From: Edaphochlamys debaryana
Lineage: Eukaryota; Chlorophyta; Chlorophyceae; Chlamydomonadales
DNA length: 64,000 nt
Reading direction: 5' to 3'
Assembly (NCBI GenBank): GCA_016858145.1
Contig: JAEHOE010000101.1
Span: forward strand, 372,001-436,000
Shown here in pieces: positions 32,828-45,506 of this stretch. The notes under the pieces were generated by a model. The model worked only from the letters and a program-made list of their open reading frames with translations. It was not told the DNA's origin and made no database searches. How positions within the stretch are numbered: the stretch's first letter is position 1; each line of letters opens with the position of its first letter. Made by a program: the position numbers and the translations under genes.

Positions 32828-35800
32828 ATGGGCCTGCCAAGTGCAGCAAGCTCGCCGCTGAGTGCGGTAAGCAAGGGGACGGCTGTAGGTCCCCTGGACG
32901 TCTGCTTAACGACCCCCTGCATGCTAAGACGTCTCCTGCTCCTCACAGGGGCTACCGCGCGACTTGTGAAGCAGTATCCCAGCACCCTGATATGGCCGCT
33001 CCTCCTGCTTGGTCTTGTCCTTGGTATCGGCATCTGGGGAGTGCTACACGTCGCTGAAAGCGACAGGAGCCGGGCTAAGGCAAGTCGGGCACAGACATTT
33101 CTGTCTGCGGCCAAGTTGCGTACCCGGCACAAGCATACAGGCAATCACGCAAACATGGGGCTACAGCTGGAGCTGGGGCAAGCGAGTCACACTGGGGTCG
33201 GCCAGGCTGGTCAGCGACGGCCCTCGAGCAAGCTTCTTACCTGTGTTGCGGCCAGAGCAAAACCAATTGCATATGCTGATACTACCAATACTCAGCGCTT
33301 GCGCGAAACGGCTGCGCACCCGACTCGTGGCAAACAAACCCAGGACCCTGCCACGCCGTGGGCGGGCGGCACCCCCAGCTCAGGACGGGCCGGGGGCCGC
33401 TGGCGCCCTCCTGGGGTTCCCCGCCTTGCAGAAGCCACCCAATGTGGCTCTCGCCTTGTGGGCTGGCAAGTGGTGCATAGCACCGCACCCGTCCTGCTGG
33501 TTGTGACCTGTTGTGACTCTTTGTTACTCAGCACCAAGTCTCGCCACAGCCCCTCCCCCCACACCCCATCCTCCTCGCCCCGCTGCCCTCAACCGACGCC
33601 CATCGCCCTCACATGCTCCCCCTCCCATCGCCGCACAACTCACCCCAGCCCCTAAGCCTCTTCCCTCAATCTTAACCCTTACCCCCATCCTGCCCCCATT
33701 TGTAACCCCAGGACCACGCCTATGCGGTGGCTCTAGACGCGGCCCAATGGCTGCAGCAACAGCTGACCGCAGCGATGGCCCCAGTGGCCCTAACCGCAGC
33801 GCTGGTCAGCTACAGCCCACATTACAGTCAGCTACAGCCGCTGTTTACGGGGCTGGCGCCCGCCCTGCTGGCCCAGGTGGGGACCACGGCCGTTGCTGGG
33901 GCGGGGCCGGGGGAATGCGGGAGGCGGGCTGTGGGTTGGAGCAGCTGCTCTTAAGGGGCTGCCCTGGCATGCCTGGCCTCAGGAGGGCTGGTCAGGGGGG
34001 CGGCTCGGTGTGGGGGTGGCACTATCAACAGCTGGGCCCCGCTGCGGCAGCTTGGGTTGGCGAAACAGGGGGGGCGTTGATGAGTGAGCGGCCGATGAAG
34101 CGTCTGGCAGCGCGCGCTAGGGAGGAAAGAGCCAACTGAAGGGCGGGCTGTGAGCGGGCCTCGCAGCCCTGTTCCGCCGCTGTGGATTGCCGGCGGCTGC
34201 GCAGGACTTGCGTGGGCCAGCCAGCACAGAACAGAGCGGCTCGCGGACAGGGAGCGGGGTGGGAGGGCGGCCGCGACCTACACGGGGCGCTCACTCCCCC
34301 TCCACCTCATGTCCGCTCCTGACATCGTTGATCGTCCCGGACCCCGTAGGCTCCCAGCAAGTCCATGATTGCTCTGCAGCTGGTACCCAACGGCGTAATC
34401 AACGACATTGTGAGGGCGGGGGATGGGGCCGGAAGTGTTGTGAGGCTTGCGGGCATGGGAGGAGAGGGGCGTACAGGGCGTGAGTAGGCCGAGGGAGGCG
34501 AGCGGAGCACGGAACGGGTGTGCCCCCGACGCAAAGGGCGGGCCGCAACTGCTAGCGGGCATCGGCTAGCCGTCATGCCGACTGTCCCCGTAACCACCTC
34601 TCATTTCCTTGCCTCGCACACAGAGCCCCATGGAGGGGAACGAACGGGCGTTCAAGCTCAACCTATTCAACTGTGAGCCGGAGCTGGGGCGGAGTTGGGT
34701 CGGGTGCAGGGCGACTGCTGTGCTGGGAATGCAGGGCAGCGGAAGCGGTGGCGGGGGACGCCCGCGCGCGCCTGGGTGGCTGTTGCAGCGGTGTGCGGCG
34801 GCAGGCGGAGCCGGAGCCATGCCCAGGGCGTGGGGACGGGGCGGGCTTTGACTTGTGCCCCCTCCCTCCCGTCCTTCCGTCGCTTTGCCTACCGGTATCG
34901 CTGGTTCCCTCCTCCCACCACGCCCGCCCCCAGCCACGCCCACCAACGCGGCTTACGCGCAGAAGACGGCACGGGACCGAGTGGTGACGCTGGCGGGGCC
35001 GCAGGCCTTTGCGCAGGTGGGATAGTGCAACACCGGCGATCGGGCGGCTTTGAGCGTGTGGGGACCAAGCGAGGCGGGGGCACTCTCACCGCCTTGTGCC
35101 GGACAGCTGGAAGGAGCCTGGTGGGGTTGGGACTCCGACGGACGGTCACCCCCCTTGTGCCAGGCGGGCACAGCGCGCCCCCGTACGGCATCCCAACCAA
35201 CCGCCCCGTGTGTACGTGCTCGTCCCAACCGCAGGGCGGGTACGGCGTGATTATACGGCAGCCGGTCTTCATCTCGGGTGTGCTGCCCAACGAGACGTTT
35301 GGCCTGCCCGACCCCCCGCCCGGGTCGCTGTGCGGGCCGCCATGCGCCTTCGTCCCCCGCAACGGCACTGGCGGGCGGGGCACGGCGTTCTGGGGCTTCG
35401 TGAGTGCAAGGGGGGACCGGGCCGGGGCCTTCGCGTGGGCGTGGTTGCATCCATGGGCGTGGGCGTGGGCGCCGCGGGTGGGGCGGGGCCGGGTCGATCA
35501 GGAGTGGCGCTGTGAGACAGGGCTATCTAGGGCTTCGTGGTGGGAGGGAGCGAGGTGGGAACGCCGCCGCGCTGAGGGTACGGTACCTCGCTGGGTCCCG
35601 CAACCCACCCCCCTGTCCCCAGCTCCGCCCCCAACACCCCCACCCGCCCTCCGCCCCCCAGGCCGCCGCCCTGGTGGACCTCAACCACATCACAGCCGAC
35701 CCCGACTCCAAGCTCACCACCCTGCAGCAGCTGGGCTACCGCTACCAGGTGGCGGCGCCCGTGACGGTGGTGGTCAACGGCGGCGCGGGGGTGGCGGCGG

Positions 35801-38800
35801 CGGGGAACATCAGCACGGTGGCGGCCAGGTGGGGAGGGAGGGGTGAAGAGGGGCGGGCAGGGAGGGGGTGCAGGAGGCGGGAGGGGAGGGCAGGGAGGGA
35901 GGGTCGAGGGGGCGGTGTGGACTGGGGAGGAGGGCGCCCGGACATCCGGCGCTGCGGCTGCCGCTTGCTGGCCCCTGGAGGCTGGAACCCACCCGCCACC
36001 CCACTTGCTTGACTCTGTCCACCCCCCCCACCCCACCCACCCCGCAGCGGCTCGGTCCCCACTGACCCGGTGGAGGCGATCGTGGTGCTGCCCAACACAC
36101 GGGTGCGGACGTGGAGGGGGCGGTGGGGGGAGGGGGCGAGGGGGCAGGAGGCCGAAGAATTGTTGGGGCCGGGCAGGAGGGGCGGGCAGGGAGCAATAAT
36201 CCGGGAGGGCAGCGCAGGCGCGGGGGCGGCGACAGAGGCACAGACAGAGAGGCTCGGGCCCTGCCTCCCATACCCTCCCCCGCCTACCCCTGCCCTGGCT
36301 CCCAAGCCTGGCTCCCCTGCCCTCTACAAGCAAGGATCCCTGGCGTCGGCGCGATCCCGCTCAGCAACAAACACCCCCTGCCCTGCCCTGCGAGGCTTGG
36401 GCGCTCCCGCCCATAAAGTCTTCCTTCGCGCCTCCCCTGCCTCCCTCCTCTTGCCTCCCGCCCCTCTTCTCCCCCCCAGTGGACCGTCCGCGTTGAGCCC
36501 GAGTCCGGTTGGAGCAGCGGCTGGTACGGGGGCCTGCTGGCCGGGGTGGTGGTGCTGGCGGTCATCACCAGCTGCACGCTTTTCGCGGCGCTCGTGTCGA
36601 GGTGGGGTAGTGAGGGGGTGGAGGATGGGGGTGCGGGGGTGTGGGTTGTGGAGGGTGGAGGAAGGGTGGGCTTGGGCGGCGATGGCGGGAAGGCCGCAGG
36701 GCTGCGAAGTGTGGTGGGATGGGGGCCTGGGGGGTAGGTCCATGCACGCCGGAAGGGGGCGGTCGGTCTCACGCGCCGGACTCCTCCCCCTCCCGTCCCT
36801 CCCCCTCCTTCCCCTCCCCCCCCAGGAAGCGGCACCAGCTGCTGCTGGAGGCGCTGCTGCCCAAGGCAGTCATCCAGGAGCTGCACGGGGACGACGCAGT
36901 CAGCCTGGGGCCGCACATCATGCAGGCCGGTGAGCGGCAGCGGGCAGCAGGAGGGGGAGAGGGGGGAGGGGAGGGGGGTTTTGGGCAGGGAGAGAGGCGT
37001 GGACTGAAGGCCGGCGGGCCCGTGAGCGCCAGAGGGAGAGGAGGGGAGGAGGTGGAGGGGAGGGGGGCTGCGTGACGGAGGGAGGGCGCACAGACAACGA
37101 GTCAGGCCAGCCTCCCAGGCGTGCCTGCCGCCGGCGCACGCCAGGCGGGAAGAGCCGCAAGGCGCAGGAGCAACCCCCGCGGTGCCGTTTGACCAAGCGC
37201 TCTTTCCCCCCTGAAGGGCCTAGCCTAAACCCCCCGGTCCCCCCGCTTTCCCCGCCCTCTCACCCCCCTCACCCCCGCCCCTCCCCAGATACCCCCGCCG
37301 ACCTGCTCCTGGGCATGATGTCGGACCTGCTGGCCGGCCTGGCGCCCGACCTGCGGGACGTGGTGTACATCCGCACCTGCCTGCTGCGCAACGCGGACGT
37401 GTACGAGCCCATCAACCTGCGCTCGCATATCAAGCGGGCGGACCTGGACGTGAGGGGGTGTGGGCGGGGGGTGTGTGGGGGGATGGTGGTAGGGAGAGGG
37501 GGAGGCGGGAGCAGGAGGGGCAGGCGGCCGGGGGTGGGGCAGGTGACCAGGGGAGTGACGAGGAGCAGCACGCACGCACGGTGGGGGGACGACCAACTGG
37601 ACTGGGCCTCAGCACCTGCCCCCTCCTTCACGCCCTTCTTCCCCCCTCTTCCCCCCTTCAGGCCGAGGTGGCTCAGGCCCTGATGCAGCAGCTGGGCGGG
37701 GCCCGGCACTCGGTCACCTCCCAATCGGCAGTCAACCTCGCCCTAGTGGGGGTGGGGGGCACGCTGCTGGCCGAGGGGGCCGCGGCCGCGCACCTGGCGG
37801 GGCCGCCGCACGGCCACGGGCCCCTGCACGGCATGCACCGGGGCTGCGGCGGGGGCTGCGGCGGGGGCGGCGGCGGGGGCGGGGAGAAGGACAAGGCGGA
37901 GGGGCCGGCGTCGGGCGGGACTGGCGGGCTGGGGGGAGGCGGCGGCGGAGGGGGAGGCGGCGGAGGCGGGGGCGGGCCCGGGTGTCTGGAGAAGGGCGGC
38001 GTGGGGAGCAGGTCGTTCGGCTCGGTGGCGTCGGCGGCGACGACGGGCGGCGGCCCGGCGGCGGCGTGTGTGGATTGGGACTCGCTGGGCAGCGCTCTGG
38101 CCTTCATTGTGTCTCCGGAGGCGTCGCGTGAGTGGGGCTGGGGCTGGGAGGGGGGCTGCGGCTGGGGAGGAAGGTTTGGGAGGGGGCTGGGGTGCTCTGG
38201 GTGACGGCTCGCGAGCAGGCAGCCGGGTTGACAGGGTGGGGTCCAGCGGCGGGGCGCAAGGGCTGCGGCGTTTTGGGTCAAGGGCACAGGCAGCGGGCGT
38301 TGTGCTGGTGAAGGAGGGCCGTCGCCTGCCCCACCCGCCCCGACGCTGCTCCCGCCCTGGCCCCCTCCCCACGCCCCTCTCCCGCTCCGCAGCCGGCTGC
38401 GAAGCGCTCCTCATCCCTCGGCCCGGCCTCCCCGACATGCCCTCCCCCGCGTTCCTTCCCGGGGCCGCCTCGGCCGCGGAGCTCCCTCTGGGCCCGGCAT
38501 CGGGCCCAGGCCCAACCCCAGGCCCAAGCCCAGGCCCGGGCCCGCCCTCGGCCCCCATACCCATCTCTCCGTCCCCGCTCGCCGCCTCCACCCCCGGTCA
38601 TGCCACCTCACCCACCCCACTGGGCCCGGCGGCCATCCTCCTGGGGGCAGCCGCCAGTGACACTGGCGCCTCGCCCTCGCCCTCGCGCAACACCTCCCGC
38701 ACCCGGTTCACGGTGGCCGCCAGTCGGACGGAGAACGGGTCGCTGGTGACCAGGTGCGTGGGTGCTGACCCCTGTGCGTGGCGGGGGTGGGGGGGCGCGT

Positions 38801-41800
38801 TGGGGAAGGAGGGTGGGCAGAAGGGAGAGGGCGGGGGGTTCTGGGCGGGGGCATAGATGGAGGTTGGGCAGGGTTTGGATTTGAGTAGGTGACGCTTTGG
38901 GGTGAAGGTGGTGTGAGGTTCAGGGGCCGTGAAATGTTGGGGGGCTCCGGCAGGGGTCGGCTCGCCGCCCTGGCAGGGGGCTCGCAGCGTGGAGGAGGCT
39001 GGGGTCGCGTCCTCTGCCTCTGCCTCCGCCGCCAACTCGCCTGGCCCTCCCCCTTTCCCCTCCCCTCACAGCATTCGGCGGACCACACTCGGGGGCCCCT
39101 CCACCTCGGCCCTGGGTGCCATCCCATCCAACATCGTCATCCCCACCGCCCCCTCCCGCACCGCCTCCGTGACCGGCACCCCCGGCGACACCCTCGGCGG
39201 CGCCCACAGCGGCAGCCTGCAGCTCCCGCCGACCGGCTCCGTCACCGCCGCCTGCGGCCCCGCCGTCGGCGGCGGCGGCGGCGGCCCCAGAGCCACTAGC
39301 GGCACCTACCGCACCGCCTCCGTCACGGGCACCCCAGAGTCTCCGTCGCTGCGGACTCTGTTCAGCCTCTCGGCCAAGTTTAAGCGAGGCTCAAACGCAT
39401 CTCGGCTGGCGTTGGGCGTCGCGCCGCCGCTGTCGGGCGGCGGCGGAGGGGCCGTGAGTGGGGCGGAGCTGCCGGCGGCGGCGCACTCGCCCACACCCAG
39501 CTCCCCGCATGTGGGGACGAACGGCGGCGTGACGAACGGGGAGGAGACGACGGGCGAGGCGCCGGTGGAGGGGACGGTGGCGGTGGCGGTGGCGACGGCG
39601 GCGGCGGAGCATCAGCACCACGCGGCGGCGGCGGTGGTGACGGTGGCGGTGCCTGTGGCCGTGATTATAGAGGAGGTGGGGCATCGGAAGGGGAGCCGGG
39701 AGCGGGAGGGCGGTCCCAAGCGGGGAGGGCATGTGCATGTGCGGACCATTGTGGTACCGGGTAACACCAGGTCACGTGCTCCACCTCCCAACATCGTCGC
39801 TCCCCCCTCCAACCCTACCCCGTCGCTTCTACTTCCTCCAACCCACCCCCCCCTCCCACCCTGCCCCGCCCCCTTCCCCTCCCCTCAGTCCGAGCGCCTG
39901 TTGGCCGGGTCTGACTCATGGCAGTTCGACATGTGGAAGCTGGCGGAAGCCACGCAGGGCCACGCGCTGTCTGTCATGGCCTTCTACCTGCTGCAGCGGC
40001 GCAGCGGACTGGTGGCGCGGTTCCGGCTCAAACCCATGGTCCTGGCGAGGTGGGCTGCTGCAGCGGGGGAGACGTGCAGAGCACAGGGGCCGCGGAACGC
40101 ACTCTCTCGGCTGCATCGTCACGGCCCCCCCAAGTGAAGGCCTCATCGACTTGAGTAGTAGAGGATCAACGACCGGAACCGAACTAACGGAACCAACCGC
40201 CCGCAGGCTGCTCCGCGCCATCGAGGCGGGCTACCGGGACAACCCCTACCACAACGCCACGCACGCGGCTGACGTGGTGCAGCTGATGCACGTGATCGTG
40301 CACGGCGCGGGGCTGACTCAGCACTACGTGGACCCCCTGGGGCTGCTGGCGGCCTACTGGGCGGCGGTGAGTGGCGCCGTGTTAGGGGTGGGTGGGTGTG
40401 GAGGCGGGCAGCGGGCAGGCATGTGGATGGGTGCACACCGCACCCCAGCTGCTGCTGTAGCCTGGGGTCTTCTGGTGTCTTTCGCGGCCTCGCGTGATCC
40501 TCCCTGACGCTGATCCCTCCCTCCCTCTCCTCTGCCCGGCATGTGCCCCCCACGTGCCCCCCAGATCATCCACGACTACGGCCACCCGGGGCTGACGGGG
40601 GACTTCCTGGTGGCCACCACGGACGACCTGGCGGTGCGGTACAACGGTGAGCGCGGGGAGGGGGGTGGGGCTTGGATGGCGGGGTGGGCTGGGGGCGTGG
40701 GTGGGCCTCGGGCGGGGGGCTCCGGTGGGGCGTGGGTAGAGGGGTGATGGGCGGGTGGGGCGTGGCGGCACTCACGGCAAGCAGGTGAGCCCGGCTTCCG
40801 GGGGGAGGTTGGCATGCGGGAGGGGGACGGGGCCGGCTGGCTCAGACCGGGCGCTTGGCTCGGACGGGGGATGGGGCGCGGTGTCGTTGCATCCATTTTG
40901 GCTGTGGGCAGTGGGGCTTCCCGTCCCCGACTCCCCACATCCCCGCCCCTCATCCCCTGGCCCCTACCAATCCTTGCCCCCCCCCCATCACCACCCCCAG
41001 ACCGCTCCCCCCTGGAGAACCACCACTGCGCCGCCGCCTTCCAGCTCATGCGCCGACCCGAGTACGATCTGCTGGCGCCGCTGGGGGCGCAGGAGCGGCA
41101 GGCGTTCAGGAAGCTGGTGAGAAGCTGGCCGGGGGTGGGGGTGGCGCCCGGAGGGTTTCGGCAATGCATCCTGTATCCTCTTCATCCCTTTGCTCAACAA
41201 ACCACGTGCCGCCCGTCGCCCTCCGTCCTCTGTACCTCTACAAGCAGAGCTTCCCTGGCGCAGGCAATGCAATCCCGCTCAGCAACAATCCCCCCCTCTC
41301 CCGCTTATCAGCTTCAAACACCCTCTCCGCCCCCTCCCTCCCCTTTAGGTCATTGAGTTGGTCCTGGCCACCGACATGAAGCAGCACTTCCAGATCCTAT
41401 CCCACTTCAACACCGTGCACCGCCTGGCCGCATACACCAAGGAGCACGCCGCGCAGCACCAGCCCGCGGCGGGGGTGCAGCACGCACAGCACGGCGGCGC
41501 GGGGGCACAGCACGGCGGCGGCGGCGGCGCGGCGGGTGGCGGTGGCGCGGCGGCCAGCAAGGGCGGCGAGTGAGTGGGGGTAGTACGAGTGGGTACCTCA
41601 CTCTGCGCGAGCGGAGTGCGAACACACACCGAACCGCCTTGGTCTGAACCCCCCAAACACGCACCGTGATCTGTCCTCACCCCCTGCCCCCCTCCCCCTC
41701 TTCCCCCTTCCCCCCACCACAGCATGGCGGACCCCCGCGATGTGTCCCTCGCGGTGCGGCCGCAGCTGTCGGCCAACGGCGCCAGCTCGGGCGCGGGCGG

Positions 41801-43676
41801 TGAGGGCCCGCAGCACGCACCGCAGCCGCTGGACGAGACGGAGCGCATCCTCAGCCTGCAGGTGCGGGTGTGGGTGGAGGGGACGGCAGAGCAAAACGGG
41901 GGGATGGGTTGGGCTGCGGGACCGCACGGCCTGGGCCGGAGGGTGGCGGAGGGACCGTGGGTGGCGTGCAGGGCTTCTTCGCGGTAGGGTTGCTGTTGAG
42001 TGTTGTAGGTGAGGTTGCATCCCTGGGCACAGCTACGCAGGGAACTGCCTGTGCATGGAACTGACTGCCTCCGCCCGGACCCGCCCACCGGCCGCAGGTG
42101 GCCCTCAAGTGCGCCGACATTGGCAACCTGGGCCGCGAGCTGGAGGTGTACAAGCGGTGAGGGGGCCGGGAAGGGGGCACGGGAACGGGGAGGGCGCCTG
42201 GCCCCTGCGGACCGGAGGCAGGCGCTCGGGGAGCAGGCGGCGGCTTCGGTGAAGGGGCCGGGAAGGGGGGAGGGCGCCTGGCCTGGCCTCACCCGGCCCT
42301 GCGGACCGGAGGAAGGCGTTGGGGGCACGCGCGGCGCGACCTGTCTTCTCCTCCTCGGCGCTCACTAAGCCAGGCCCTCACGTCTCCCCCCTCCCTCCTC
42401 GCCCCTCTCCCCTCTCCCCAGATGGGTGGACGTGCTGGAGGAGGAGATGTTTCGCCAGGGCGATCGGGAGCGGAGCCTGGGGCTGCCCATCAGCCCGCTC
42501 AGCGACCGGACCAAGCAGGGCGTCAGCAAGAGCCAGGTGGGTGCGGCGGGATGAGCAGCGACCGACCGACCGACCGCAAGCTTAGCAGCGACTGAGGTAA
42601 CTAAGAGCTTTGCAAAGGCAAAGCTTTGACACGTTTAGCCACGCGTAGGTTCAAAACGTGTGTGATAGCTGAGAGAAGCTCGTGATTGTGCAGTTCCTAC
42701 AGGTGCTAGCTCGCGCCGTCGCGATGGCTATGCTAACTTGCACATGCGCATGTGTCTTCAGCTCCGTTCGCCAACTTGCCCCGAAGCCCAGTTACTGACG
42801 CCTATTTGACGCACAGATCAGCAAGCATGCGAAAGCTGGGGTGTTTGGCTCTGGCGCGGTCGGCAACATGTCCACGAACACATGCCCTCTCGTGCCCTTC
42901 ACACCCGCCCGCCTCGCACGGATGTCCGACCCCACTCCACTCGCTTCCTCCCACTTTCCTCGCCCTTCAGACGGGGTTCTTCGACTTTGTTGCATTGCCT
43001 TTGGTGCACGCGCTGGCCTCTGCCTTCCCGGGCGCCCAGCCGCTAATGCGGGGCTTCCTGTCCAACTACAACCAGTGAGCGACTTGGGGCCGGGCAGGGA
43101 GGCAAGGGGGGCCGGGGACGAGGGAAGAGTGTCCAGGATCAATCACAGAGGGCGCTTTTTCTTGCAAGGAGGGCGGAATGGGAGCTGGCCGGGGCGCCTG
43201 CGAGTGCACGAACACGACCCGCTTACGGCCGCCCCGCACCTCCCCTCCTTTTCCCCCCCTCCCCCAGTTGGAAGAAGCCCGACCCCGCCACAGCGCAGCC
43301 CTCGGGCCCCTCGGCAGTGCCCGCCGTGGGCCCCTCGGCCGGCAGCGGCAACGGCTCGCACCCCCCCACCTCCGGCAACGTGGGCGGCGGAATCGGAGCG
43401 GGCGCTGGCTCCCGCACCGCCAGCCACACCGCCCACCACGCGGCGGGGGAGCGAGAAGGGGAGCGGGCGGACGGGCCGGTCACGCCCACGGCCGCGCCGT
43501 CCGGGTCAGGCAGCCTTGCGCTGGAGAAGCCCGGCGGCGGTGCGTCCCCGGGCGGGGGGAGCGCCAACGTGTCGAGGACTACGAGCAACCGGTCCGGACC
43601 GCCCGTCAAGGCAGGCAGCGGGCGGTTCCCGTTTGGGCGGAACACGAGCAACCGGGCCCCGGCCTCGCAAGGGTGA
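32828..43676 (+). CDS. CHASE-domain transmembrane cyclic nucleotide phosphodiesterase
   Basis: 24 phase-matched exons: 32828-33079, 33712-33876, 34350-34409, 34624-34672, 34934-35016, 35235-35399, 35662-35828, 36048-36102, 36480-36601, 36826-36929, 37289-37449, 37662-38127, 38393-38753, 39072-39753, 39889-40049, 40207-40366, 40565-40646, 41001-41116, 41349-41569, 41723-41861, 42098-42156, 42422-42536, 42971-43074, 43268-43676 (1,485 residues). Membrane segment about 54-73; extracellular CHASE ligand-sensing domain about 85-330 (ALQLVPNGVINDI, SPMEGNERAF, GGYGVIIRQPVF, FWGFAAALVDLNHI); second segment about 349-370; helical linker; a Gly/Pro-rich stretch; then a class I phosphodiesterase domain (about 965-1350). 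Metal ligands are intact: HNATHAADV, IIHDYGHPG, VLATDMKQHF, KCADIGN. It should hydrolyse cAMP and/or cGMP in response to an external signal. The exon 14 donor is the least certain join; MLRRLLLLTG downstream is an alternative start. Confidence 0.92.
33080..33711 (+). other. GC-AG intron in the CHASE-PDE gene
   Basis: Intron 1 begins GCTAAG|GCAAGT, a good GC donor, and ends CCCCAG|GAC, joining the first membrane segment to the CHASE domain in phase. Confidence 0.75.
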
Positions 43677-44864
43677 CATCGGTCCCGGGGCTCTGCAGTA
43701 AAGCCAGGCGGTGCTTGTGTGTTTGGATGCTCGGGTTGTGTGTGTGGGGTGGGTAGACTGGTGACTGGCATCTAGCAAAAGCATGGAGGCGGTTGACGAC
43801 GCTCTAACAGAAGAGGGGTAGGCCCCATATGCGCTGCGCTGTGTGTTGAGGGCAGGCCCTAGTCGTCCCCATGCTGGTCTCTCCTTGGAGGCTCCGGGCG
43901 GTGAGATTGGGCAGACGGCCCGTGAGAGGCGTTCAGGGTGTGTGCGCCCCAGCCGGCTCGAGCTTACAACAATTCATGCCCTGTGAAACTGTGCCTGCTT
44001 GTGTGCTAATTGCGGCTGAGCACTGGCCCACCTTATCAAGCTCGCTCTATGAATGGGGTTGGGGGATTGTCGGGCGGGCGGCGGATTGAGTGCGATGCGC
44101 CGGGCCTTTCGATGCTGGAGTGCTTAAGAGCTGATAACTTCGTGGAGATAACGCATGCACGAGTGGCTCCTTGGGGCATACGCTTAGGGGTGAGTGAGAT
44201 CTACTGGGGAACTTTGAGGGCCAGCGGGGCACATGTATGGGATTGATGTTTGCGAGGGCCGTCACACGGTGCCGTGCTGAAGGGGGTGTGAGTGTGCTGA
44301 GTGCTGGCGTGCGGATGCAGGGTCACACTGGCACTTGTGGGAGGAGGGGGGCTTGGTGTATGCATTTGGATTTCGGCGCACATCGAGTAACAGTACCCAA
44401 CTTGTAGAGCTGTTCAGGCAGAGGACGTTTGTGGCGTCCCCACCGTCATCCGTACTAGCAGAGGGCTCAGAGCAGTCCCGGGGCGCTTCAGCACTCAGCA
44501 GTGACCGAGCCTCCCAGCGCGGCCTCCCACTAGGGCTGCCTGGCAATCACTGCCCAGCGCTACCATCACTTGAGCCTCCTGCTGGCTGGGGGATGACGTG
44601 GAGGTGATGGCAGCTCCTAGATGGCAGCGGTAGCCTGGGGCAGGGGGAAGACTGAGTGACTGCTGCGGCTGTACAGAATGCTTAGGCCCTGACAATTGCA
44701 GCAAGCTTGCCGCTGAGGGCTTCAAGGGGGCGGCTGCAGACGTCTGCTTGACGATCCCGTGCATGCGCAGTCCTCGTCGGCCAGTCGACAATTGGGTAGT
44801 AGGCGAGGTGCGTGGCGACCAGCTGGAGCACTTGGTCGCCACTTGGCTGAGAGTTTCATTGAGT
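43677..44864. other. Downstream flank of the CHASE-PDE gene
   Basis: No gene seen. No TGTAA occurs on the plus strand for more than 1 kb after the stop codon, so the gene's polyadenylation site is unclear. A degenerate copy of the PDE 5' end lies at 44695-44770. Confidence 0.45.
44695..44770 (+). repeat. Degenerate copy of the CHASE-PDE 5' end
   Basis: About 75 bases resemble 32845-32925 in the first PDE exon: TGCAGCAAGCTTGCCGCTGAG against TGCAGCAAGCTCGCCGCTGAG (one change), then GACGTCTGCTTGACGA against GACGTCTGCTTAACGA, with indels between. Confidence 0.7.
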
Positions 44865-44872
44865 ACTGGGAC

Positions 44873-45064
44873 AGGGTGCACGGCAAGGGCGGTAGTGTAA
44901 GGCCTAGGCCATGCTGGCACGGTCGGGTGCGCAAGCACACCCATTGACCGGCCCCCCAAAGAAATTAAAGTTAATCGCAGGTCTTCAATGAAGACCATAT
45001 AAGCGATTAAGCTTATAAGAACAGATACTACACATGATCTGAGCCAAAAGGCCGAGAAAGGTAT
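44873..45064 (-). ncRNA. U2: U2 spliceosomal snRNA, copy 2 (intergenic)
   Basis: 192 nt starting at 45064 with ATACCTTTCTCGGCC. Differs from copy 1 at two visible positions: a T in the Sm-site region (ATTTCTTTGG instead of ATTTCTCTGG) and an A in the stem IV region (GGCCTAGGCC instead of GGCCTGGGCC). The branch-point-pairing GTAGTA and all hairpin arms are kept. It lies between the CHASE-PDE gene and the ankyrin pseudogene. Downstream of the RNA the sequence differs from the other copies. Confidence 0.94.
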
Positions 45065-45074
45065 GACCACCACC

Positions 45075-45136
45075 GACGAGTGTGCGGACCAGCCCCGAGC
45101 CACGCTGCCAGGGAAGGCGACGGCGGAGCGATGGTG
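45075..45136 (-). promoter_or_regulatory. Putative U2 promoter blocks, copy 2
   Basis: The same two blocks as copy 1, at 45118-45136 (-72 to -54) and 45075-45091 (-27 to -11). Confidence 0.6.
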
Positions 45137-45506
45137 GGTGTGGCACAGTGCCAGGGGCCGTGACTCCTTCCGAGGGCAGCCGCCTGGGCTGGCTTGCGTG
45201 CGCCAAGGAAAAGACAAGGGGCGACAGTGTGGGGAAGGGGGCTGGGGCTGCCGGAGCTACCGGGGCGGACTGATGTCCGGTCAGGTAGACATGCCCGGGG
45301 CGGAGACGGGAGAGGTCAGAGCAGGGACTTCCCCCCGGGGCTATGCCGGTCGTCCCCATCCTGCTAGCTGGATAGCTACTGATCAGCGCTGCATAGACGT
45401 GCGGGTGCTTCTAGGGATGAGCCTTTGCTGCTGGCGGGATATGCTGCCCCTATGGGACTCGTGGGCCCAAGACGCCCAGGCATGCCGCATGTCGGCGCTC
45501 CGCATC

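Larger units (their letters stand above)
44865..45506 (-). repeat. U2 cassette, inverted partner of 18813-19442
   Basis: Same upstream DNA and U2 gene as the cassette in the protease intron, on the opposite strand, about 26 kb away. Differences are scattered substitutions and small indels. Confidence 0.85.
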
